Assembly: GCA_007692495.1 (NCBI GenBank)
Contig: REBZ01000125.1
Location: forward strand, 1-64,000
Reading direction: 5' to 3'
Source: Alkalicoccus sp.
GTDB taxonomy: Bacteria > Bacillota > Bacilli > Bacillales > Salisediminibacteriaceae
Length of the DNA stretch: 64,000 nt
Position 1 is the first letter of the stretch. Every line of letters starts with the position of its first letter. The translations under genes and the position numbers were made by a program. Below the pieces are notes generated by a model, which worked only from the letters and a program-made list of their open reading frames with translations, was not told the DNA's origin and made no database searches. This document shows positions 57,788 to 64,000 of the stretch, in pieces.

Positions 57788-58894
57788 ATGAGTATTGATG
57801 ATATTCTTGCAAGGGCCCGGAATGGGGAGCGCATTACGACAGAAGATGCGATACGTTTGTACGAAAGCGATGAAGTGGAAAAAATGGGGGAAGTTGCCAA
57901 CGAAAAAATGCTGCAGTGGCATCCGAAGCCGGAAACGACATTTGTTATCGGCAGAAACGTGAACTACACGAATTTCTGTGATACATACTGCCGCTTCTGT
58001 GCCTTCTACCGGCCGCCGAACTCCAAGGACGGCTATACGCTGGAAGATGAGGAGATTTTTAATAAAATTCAGGAAACAAAAGATGTAAACGGAACGGAAA
58101 TACTGATGCAGGGTGGAACCAATCCGAACCTGCCGTTCAGCTACTATACGGACCTGCTCCGGGAAATCAAAAAACGTTTCGATATTACGATGCATGCTTT
58201 TTCTCCTGCGGAAATTTATAAAATGGTGGATGTGTCGGGTCTTTCTCTTGAAGAAGTGCTCAAACAGCTCAAAGAAGCAGGTCTTGATTCCGTACCCGGC
58301 GGGGGAGCGGAAATCCTTGATAACAGAACCCGCCGCCGTATCAGCCGTCTGAAAGGCACGTGGGAAGAGTGGATCGACTGTATGAAAGCTGTAAAACGTG
58401 CGGGCATGCACGGTACCGCGACGATGGTTATCGGATTCGGGGAGACGATGGAAGAGCGTGCCCTTCACCTTCAGCGTGTAAGGGATGCCCAGGACGATTC
58501 AGACTGCTTCCTAGCCTTTATTTCCTGGACGTTCCAGCCGGAAAACACGAATATGAAAGGGGTAAAAATAACTCCCCGGGAATATTTGAAGAACCTGGCT
58601 ATTTCGCGTATTTTCCTCGATAATGTTCCGAACTTCCAGTCATCCTGGGTAACGATGGGGCCGGAAGTCGGCAAAACATCCCTTTCCTACGGCTGTAACG
58701 ATTTTGGCAGTACGATGATTGAGGAAAATGTTGTTTCCGCTGCTGGGGCAACGTATAAAGTGGATACAAATCTGATTCTCCGTCTCATCCGGGAAGCAGG
58801 TAAAACACCGATTCAGCGCAATACAAAATACGAACACCTTCACGTCTTTAAAGAAGGTGAAAAAGTCGAAAAAGACTTTATTATGCAGAATTAA
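57788..58894 (+). CDS. mqnC: Cyclic dehypoxanthine futalosine synthase (radical SAM)
   Basis: GRNVNYTNFCDTYCRFCAFYRPPNSKDGYTL with CxxxCxxC; ILMQGGTNPNLPFSYYTDLLREIKKRF; GLDSVPGGGAEILDNRTRR. Confidence 0.9.
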   Translation: MSIDDILARARNGERITTEDAIRLYESDEVEKMGEVANEKMLQWHPKPETTFVIGRNVNYTNFCDTYCRFCAFYRPPNSKDGYTLEDEEIFNKIQETKDVNGTEILMQGGTNPNLPFSYYTDLLREIKKRFDITMHAFSPAEIYKMVDVSGLSLEEVLKQLKEAGLDSVPGGGAEILDNRTRRRISRLKGTWEEWIDCMKAVKRAGMHGTATMVIGFGETMEERALHLQRVRDAQDDSDCFLAFISWTFQPENTNMKGVKITPREYLKNLAISRIFLDNVPNFQSSWVTMGPEVGKTSLSYGCNDFGSTMIEENVVSAAGATYKVDTNLILRLIREAGKTPIQRNTKYEHLHVFKEGEKVEKDFIMQN

Positions 58895-58900
58895 ATCAGC

Positions 58901-58929
58901 TTGATTTTTTTCCGGTTCAAGGATATAAT
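58901..58929 (+). promoter_or_regulatory. Sigma-A promoter of thrS leader
   Basis: TTGATT-17 nt-TATAAT. Confidence 0.7.
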
Positions 58930-58935
58930 ATGCTC

Positions 58936-59190
58936 CAGAAGAACGACGACAGGCTGTGAAGAGGACACGGGGACAGAAAATGGGCATAACAGAGAGGGAG
59001 GCATTCTGCTGCGAGCTTCCTATGCACCGTTCTGTACCTACCACCTTGAAGCTTCGCTTTTGAACGATAAGTAGAAAGCGACGGATCCGCCGTTACCGGA
59101 TTAATGAAGCGGGCTTAACGTCCGGAATCAGGGTGGAACCACGATCAGACACTCGTCCCTTGCGCAGGCAGGGACGGGTGTCTTTTTTCT
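58936..59190 (+). promoter_or_regulatory. T-box riboswitch upstream of thrS
   Basis: T-box motif AGGGTGGAACCACG (59130-59143) and terminator AGACACTCGTCCCT-n-AGGGACGGGTGTCTtttttt (59147-59188). Confidence 0.95.
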
Positions 59191-59229
59191 GCCCGCTGTT
59201 TTTATTACTTTTTACGAGGAGGCAATATT

Positions 59230-61164
59230 ATGTCACAAATTACACTGACTTTTCCCGATGGAGCCAAAAAAGAATTCGAAGCCGGCGTAACAACCGAAGA
59301 AATAGCCCAGTCCATTTCACCGGGTCTTAAAAAAAACGCACTTGCCGGCAAACTGGACGGGGAGCATATTGATCTCCGGCAGCCGATTGAATCGGACGGA
59401 ATCGTGGAAATTATTACGTACAACTCGGAAGACGGGCTGCACATTCTCCGTCACAGCACGGCTCATCTGATGGCCCAGGCGGTAAAACGGCTCTATACGA
59501 ACGTGAAACTCGGAGTCGGGCCGCCTATTGAAGAAGGTTTTTACTATGATATCGATATGGAGGAGACGCTCACTCAGGAGGACCTCCCGAAGATAGAAAA
59601 GGAAATGAAAAAAATCATCGATGAAAACCTGGAAATCGAGCGGGAGGAAGTAAGCCGAGAAGAAGCAATCGAGAGGTATAAGGAGATCGGGGACGATCTG
59701 AAGCTGGAGCTTCTCGAAGAAATTCCGGAAGGGGAGAAAATTTCGATCTACAAGCAGGGCGAATTTTTTGATCTCTGCCGCGGAGTGCATGTTCCGCAGA
59801 CGAGCAAGCTGAAAAAATTCAAACTGATGTCGATTAACGGTGCCTACTGGCGCGGGGACAGCAATAACAAGATGCTGCAGCGCATTTACGGCACAGCGTT
59901 TCCGAAGCAGCAGGAGCTGGAGGACCATCTGCATCTTCTCGAAGAAAGAAAAGAACGGGACCACCGGAAGCTCGGTAAGGAACTCGGTATATTTGCCCTG
60001 AATCAAAAAGTAGGGCAGGGACTCCCGCTCTGGCTGCCGAACGGAGCGACCGTCCGTCGTATCGTCGAGCGCTACATTGTGGATATTGAAGAGCGCCTCG
60101 GCTACCAGCACGTGTATACACCGGTTCTTGGGAGCGTGGATTTGTATAAAACGTCCGGACACTGGGATCATTACCAGGAGGACATGTTCCCGGTGATGGA
60201 AATGGATAATGAAGACCTCGTGCTCCGTCCGATGAACTGTCCCCACCATATGATGGTGTATAAAAACGAAAAGCACAGCTACCGCAACCTTCCGCTCCGT
60301 ATTGCCGAGCTCGGTACGATGCACCGGCACGAAATGTCCGGAGCGCTCGCCGGTCTTCAGCGCGTGCGTGCGATGACACTGAACGACGCGCACATTTTCT
60401 GCCGGCCGGATCAGCTGAAGGAAGAATTTATCCGCGTTGTGGAACTGATCCAGGCTGTCTACAAGGACTTCGGCATCGACGACTATTATTTCCGTCTTTC
60501 CTACAGGGACAAAGAAAATAAAGAAAAGTACGTCGATAACGATGAAATGTGGGTAAAAGCACAGGATATGCTCAAGGAAGCTGTCGACGATATGGGAGTG
60601 GAGTACGTGGAAGCAGAAGGCGAAGCTGCCTTTTACGGACCTAAGCTCGACGTGCAGGTGAAAACAGCTCTCGGCAAAGATGAAACACTTTCCACAGTCC
60701 AGCTCGACTTCCATCTGCCGGAGCGGTTTGATCTCACTTATACAGGAGAAGACGGCAAGGACCACCGCCCGGTCGTTATTCACCGCGGTGTTGTTTCCAC
60801 GATGGAGCGTTTCATTGCCTTCCTGATTGAAGAGTATAAAGGAGCCTTCCCGACATGGCTTGCACCGGTGCAGGTGAAAGCGATCCCTGTCAGTGACGTG
60901 CATCTCGATTACGTAAAGAAAGTGGAGGATAAGCTCCGCAGGGCAGGAGTCCGCGTCGAAATTGACACACGAAGTGAAAAGCTCGGCTATAAAATCCGGG
61001 AAGCCCAGATGAAAAAGATTCCTTATCTGCTCGTCCTCGGCGACAAGGAAATTGAAGCAGAAGGCGTTAACGTACGCCGTTACGGCCAGCAGGAAACAGA
61101 AGAAATGAGCCTGGAGAAATTTGTGGAACACATGAAGCAGGCGGTGGAATCAAAGGCCGATTAA
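59230..61164 (+). CDS. thrS: Threonyl-tRNA synthetase
   Basis: TGS domain, [29 protein letters not shown], class II motifs. Confidence 0.98.
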   Translation: MSQITLTFPDGAKKEFEAGVTTEEIAQSISPGLKKNALAGKLDGEHIDLRQPIESDGIVEIITYNSEDGLHILRHSTAHLMAQAVKRLYTNVKLGVGPPIEEGFYYDIDMEETLTQEDLPKIEKEMKKIIDENLEIEREEVSREEAIERYKEIGDDLKLELLEEIPEGEKISIYKQGEFFDLCRGVHVPQTSKLKKFKLMSINGAYWRGDSNNKMLQRIYGTAFPKQQELEDHLHLLEERKERDHRKLGKELGIFALNQKVGQGLPLWLPNGATVRRIVERYIVDIEERLGYQHVYTPVLGSVDLYKTSGHWDHYQEDMFPVMEMDNEDLVLRPMNCPHHMMVYKNEKHSYRNLPLRIAELGTMHRHEMSGALAGLQRVRAMTLNDAHIFCRPDQLKEEFIRVVELIQAVYKDFGIDDYYFRLSYRDKENKEKYVDNDEMWVKAQDMLKEAVDDMGVEYVEAEGEAAFYGPKLDVQVKTALGKDETLSTVQLDFHLPERFDLTYTGEDGKDHRPVVIHRGVVSTMERFIAFLIEEYKGAFPTWLAPVQVKAIPVSDVHLDYVKKVEDKLRRAGVRVEIDTRSEKLGYKIREAQMKKIPYLLVLGDKEIEAEGVNVRRYGQQETEEMSLEKFVEHMKQAVESKAD

Positions 61165-61174
61165 CGAATAAACA

Positions 61175-61225
61175 AAGCTGTCCTTATCGATATTTGTTAT
61201 CGATGGAGGGCAGCTTTGTTTACGA
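61175..61225 (+). terminator. Terminator-like hairpin after thrS
   Basis: AAAGCTGTCCttATCGAT-n-ATCGATggaGGGCAGCTTTgttt. Confidence 0.65.
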
Positions 61226-61243
61226 GGGTTTAAATTAAAGAAC

Positions 61244-61303
61244 GGAGCAGGAACGCCTTACCCGCTGATCCCATAAGAGTCTCGCGGCCGCCGTTCCTGC
61301 TCC
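61244..61303. repeat. Inverted repeat with 12-bp arms and 36-nt spacer
   Basis: GGAGCAGGAACG ... CGTTCCTGCTCC. Confidence 0.7.
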
Positions 61304-61503
61304 TTCTGTTTTTAGCACAAGAAGAATTTTATAGTAGGTTCTATCAGCGTTAGAATCATTTCAAAGCACCTGTGTCTAAAAGGTTTTCAGCTTCTCTACA
61401 GGGCAAGCCGACGGGCTTCAGCTGAGCAGCACTAACCACTAACAGGCCTTTTTTTTATGGAACACCGCGGTTTATGTTTCTCCAGCAAGTAAAAATTAAA
61501 GCA

Positions 61504-61532
61504 TTGACACGGTATAGGCTGTCTGGTATATT
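61504..61532 (+). promoter_or_regulatory. Sigma-A promoter of infC-rpmI-rplT
   Basis: TTGACA-17 nt-TATATT. Confidence 0.75.
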
Positions 61533-61539
61533 GAGTTGG

Positions 61540-61738
61540 TGAACATTATACGGAAATCAAAGCAAGAAGAAGCGCCCGCTTCTCACCTGATTCGCCAAAA
61601 CGCGTACAGGTTACTGATTCGGCAACGATGGCAGAAGTGTGGGCGGTTTATACCCCCGCACTTTTTTTGTTGGCGCAGAAAAGCGCCGGCAGGCAAATAT
61701 CTTGCTTTGCTCCGCAATAATCATGGAGGTGGCTCAAT
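61540..61738 (+). promoter_or_regulatory. L20-type autoregulatory leader of infC operon
   Basis: Structured about 200-nt leader with attenuator AAGTGTGGGcGG-ttta-taCCCCCGCACTTttttt (61635-61668), followed by GGCGC-n-GCGCC; operon context. Confidence 0.75.
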
Positions 61739-62260
61739 ATTAGTAAAGATATGTTCGTAAACGAAAACATTCGTGCCCGCGAAGTTCGACTGATTGGTGC
61801 TGACGGCGATCAAATCGGCGTAAAAACCAAGCAGGAAGCATTAGACATGGCCCGCAATGCTGACCTGGATCTGGTAATGGTTGCGCCGAACGCTAAACCG
61901 CCCGTATGTCGTATTATGGACTACGGAAAGTACCGTTTTGAACAGCAGAAGAAAGAAAAAGACGCCCGTAAGAAGCAGAAAATCATTAACCTTAAAGAAG
62001 TACGGCTCAGCCCGAACATTGAAGAACATGATTTCAACACAAAGCTTCGCAACGCGCGTAAATTCCTTACTAAAGGAGATAAAGTAAAAGCAGCGATCCG
62101 TTTCCGCGGACGTGCGATTACCCACTCTGAACTCGGACGTGACGTGCTGATGCGCCTCGCAGAAGAGTGTAAAGATGTCTCCACAATTGAATCAAAACCT
62201 AAGATGGAAGGGCGCAGCATGTTCCTCATTCTTGCGCCGAACGCAGAAAACGAAAAATAA
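61739..62260 (+). CDS. infC: Translation initiation factor IF-3, ATT start codon
   Basis: GGAGGTGGCTCAAT-ATT AGT AAA GAT ATG TTC GTA AAC GAA; in-frame ATT with ideal [24 protein letters not shown]. Confidence 0.93.
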   Translation: MSKDMFVNENIRAREVRLIGADGDQIGVKTKQEALDMARNADLDLVMVAPNAKPPVCRIMDYGKYRFEQQKKEKDARKKQKIINLKEVRLSPNIEEHDFNTKLRNARKFLTKGDKVKAAIRFRGRAITHSELGRDVLMRLAEECKDVSTIESKPKMEGRSMFLILAPNAENEK

Positions 62261-62338
62261 AGACCGTACTTCACCATACGGCCAGCTATTATATTCACCG
62301 ACAACAACAATTAATTATGCACAGGAAGGATGTTCAAC

Positions 62339-62530
62339 ATGCCAAAAATGAAGACGCACAGCGGTGCATCAAAACGTTTTAAGAGAACAGGTACAGGCAA
62401 GCTTAAGCGCGGCCACGGCTACACAAGCCACCTCGCTGCGAACAAGTCCCAGAAGCAGAAGCGTAAACTGCGCAAATCTTCTCTTGTAGCTAAAGGCGAT
62501 CAGAAGCGCATCAACGACATGGTTCAGTAA
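62339..62530 (+). CDS. rpmI: 50S ribosomal protein L35
   Basis: [46 protein letters not shown]. Confidence 0.98.
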   Translation: MPKMKTHSGASKRFKRTGTGKLKRGHGYTSHLAANKSQKQKRKLRKSSLVAKGDQKRINDMVQ

Positions 62531-62576
62531 TCAACCGGCAAGCTTTTATAAATAAAACATTAGAGGAGGGATTACG

Positions 62577-62933
62577 ATGGCTCGAGTAAAAGGCGGATAT
62601 ACAGCCCGTCGTCGTCGTAAAAGAGTATTAAAATTAGCGAAAGGTTATACAGGTTCCAAACACCGTCTGTTCCGTACAGCGAAGGACCAGGTAATGAAGT
62701 CCCACTTGTACGCGTACCGCGACCGCCGTCAGAAAAAGCGTGATTTCCGTAAGCTGTGGATTACGCGAATCAACGCTGCGGCCCGCATTAACGGCCTTTC
62801 CTACAATCGTCTGATGCACGGACTTAAGACAGCCGGCATCGACATGAACCGCAAGATGCTTGCTGATCTTGCTGTAAACGACGAAAAAGGTTTCGCTGAT
62901 CTTGCTGCGAAAGCAAAAGAAAACCTTAAGTAA
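62577..62933 (+). CDS. rplT: 50S ribosomal protein L20
   Basis: [42 protein letters not shown]. Confidence 0.98.
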   Translation: MARVKGGYTARRRRKRVLKLAKGYTGSKHRLFRTAKDQVMKSHLYAYRDRRQKKRDFRKLWITRINAAARINGLSYNRLMHGLKTAGIDMNRKMLADLAVNDEKGFADLAAKAKENLK

Positions 62934-62943
62934 ATAATGCAAT

Positions 62944-62988
62944 GGGGCAGCTTCCGGACACTGGATGATCCGGAAGGGCCCTTTTTTC
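62944..62988 (+). terminator. Terminator after rplT
   Basis: GGGcagCTTCCGGA-n-TCCGGAAGggCCCtttttt. Confidence 0.8.
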
Positions 62989-63008
62989 ATGCAGAGGAGC
63001 CGGGGAAA

Positions 63009-63266
63009 ATGGAACTGTTCTATATATGGTGTGCCATCAATGCCGCCGGCAGCTTTATTTTTTACATAGATAAACAGAAAGCTGTTAAAAGAAAAAGAAG
63101 AATATCTGAAAGATCACTGCTGACGTGGGCTTTTTTAGGTGCCGCACCGTCTATGCTCGTCGTTTCCCGGCTGATCCGCCACAAAACGAGGGTTTTAAAA
63201 TTTCGGATAGCTCTGCCGCTGCTGGCGGGAATGCAGGCAGCCGGTATTATATATTGGATTTATTAA
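63009..63266 (+). CDS. DUF1294 family membrane protein (YsdA-like)
   Basis: MELFYIWCAINAAGSFIFYIDKQKAVKRKRRISERSLLTWAFLGAAPSMLV; downstream of rplT. Confidence 0.85.
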   Translation: MELFYIWCAINAAGSFIFYIDKQKAVKRKRRISERSLLTWAFLGAAPSMLVVSRLIRHKTRVLKFRIALPLLAGMQAAGIIYWIY

Positions 63267-63281
63267 GGAGGAGGAAAGCTG

Positions 63282-63842
63282 ATGGAAAATGTGCAGGATA
63301 CTATATTTGAAGCAATTGAATATGCAGGCTGGCTGGCTCCGCTCATATTTATCATACTGCACCTTATCCGGCCGCTTATTTTCCTTCCGGTAGTGCTTGT
63401 CTGTATGGCAGGAGGGTACTTTTTCGGTTTTTTCGCGGGAAGTATTTATTCACTTATTGGGCTGAGTCTGATGTGTGCCATATTCTACGGGATCGTAAAC
63501 TATTTCCCTAAATTCCGGGACAGGGTGGCACGTCTGAAGAAAAAAGTGTTTAACGACCGGGAAATGACTCCCGGACAGATTGTAATCCTTCGCATGATGC
63601 CGTTCATTCATTTTCATCTTTTATCATTGTATATTATGGAAATGACTACGGATTTTCAGCGTTACATGTATTTTTCCATTATTGGTGTCATCGGTCCGGC
63701 AGTAGTATTCACCGGGTTTGGTCATATGCTGGTGGAGCTTGCGTGGGGCTACGCGCTGCTGCTCATCGGAATGATGGGAGCCGTGTTTGTTATTCTCGGG
63801 CGAAAAGAAGGTCCGGTTAAAACCGTAGAGGAAAAAGCATAA
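63282..63842 (+). CDS. TVP38/TMEM64 (DedA-like) membrane protein
   Basis: PLIFLPVVLVCMAGGYFFGFFAGSIYSLIGLSLMCAIFYGIVNYF...ILRMMPFIHFHLLSLY. Confidence 0.85.
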   Translation: MENVQDTIFEAIEYAGWLAPLIFIILHLIRPLIFLPVVLVCMAGGYFFGFFAGSIYSLIGLSLMCAIFYGIVNYFPKFRDRVARLKKKVFNDREMTPGQIVILRMMPFIHFHLLSLYIMEMTTDFQRYMYFSIIGVIGPAVVFTGFGHMLVELAWGYALLLIGMMGAVFVILGRKEGPVKTVEEKA

Positions 63843-63914
63843 AAAAACTCCGGCTGTAGGTGACGGATTTCTTCTGCTTAGGAAGAGATCAGTTTCAGCC
63901 GGAGTTTTTTATTT
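63842..63914. terminator. Bidirectional terminator between convergent genes
   Basis: AAAAAAACTCCGGCTG ... CAGCCGGAGTTTTTTA. Confidence 0.75.
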
Positions 63915-64000
63915 TTTCTGTTCATCAAGCCGTCTCATTAAATCAGCGATCGGGAGTGACCATTGAATAGAAGCTTTAGGATAACGTACGGTCAGCTCCT
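63909..64000 (-). CDS. C-terminal fragment of a minus-strand gene in the ysdB position (partial)
   Basis: Minus frame reads ...ELTVRYPKASIQWSLPIADLMRRLDEQKK*; truncated by window edge. Confidence 0.55.
   Translation of the reverse strand, partial: ELTVRYPKASIQWSLPIADLMRRLDEQKK

Noticed and set aside
59317-61131. 604-aa ORF antisense to thrS
   Set aside because: Fully antisense to a strongly conserved thrS gene; long opposite-frame ORF explained by codon composition; Phe/His/Leu-rich translation with no recognisable domain.

Overview
The window looks like a chromosomal core region from a low-to-mid GC Bacillaceae genome, probably halophilic or alkaliphilic. Gene content and order closely follow the Bacillus subtilis tyrS to infC-rpmI-rplT region: rpsD, hisJ, ezrA, thiI, nadK, sppA, tpx, ackA, ytkL, ytoI, nrnA, dnaE, malic enzyme, accDA, pfkA-pyk, fxsA, citZ-icd-mdh, phoPR, polA-mutM-coaE, gapB, speD, nrdR-dnaB-dnaI, thrS, infC-rpmI-rplT. 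I see no rRNA, tRNA, CRISPR array, prophage, transposase or toxin-antitoxin gene. The most unusual content is between the genes. Many intergenic gaps hold dispersed, highly structured non-coding repeats, at least two interrelated families. Their ends repeatedly abut Rho-independent terminators, and one copy is bracketed by two copies of the same terminator. An internal hairpin keeps its pairing while its sequence changes between copies. I also report cis-regulatory candidates: a thrS T-box, an infC leader with an ATT start codon, two CcpN-like sites plus a cre-like site at gapB, and a LexA-like box at dnaE. Locus differences include mqnC between dnaI and thrS, an orphan SLAP-repeat protein, a divergent BCCT transporter and a SurA_N-like lipoprotein. 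All family calls come from reading the sequence and remembered protein families; no searches were run.
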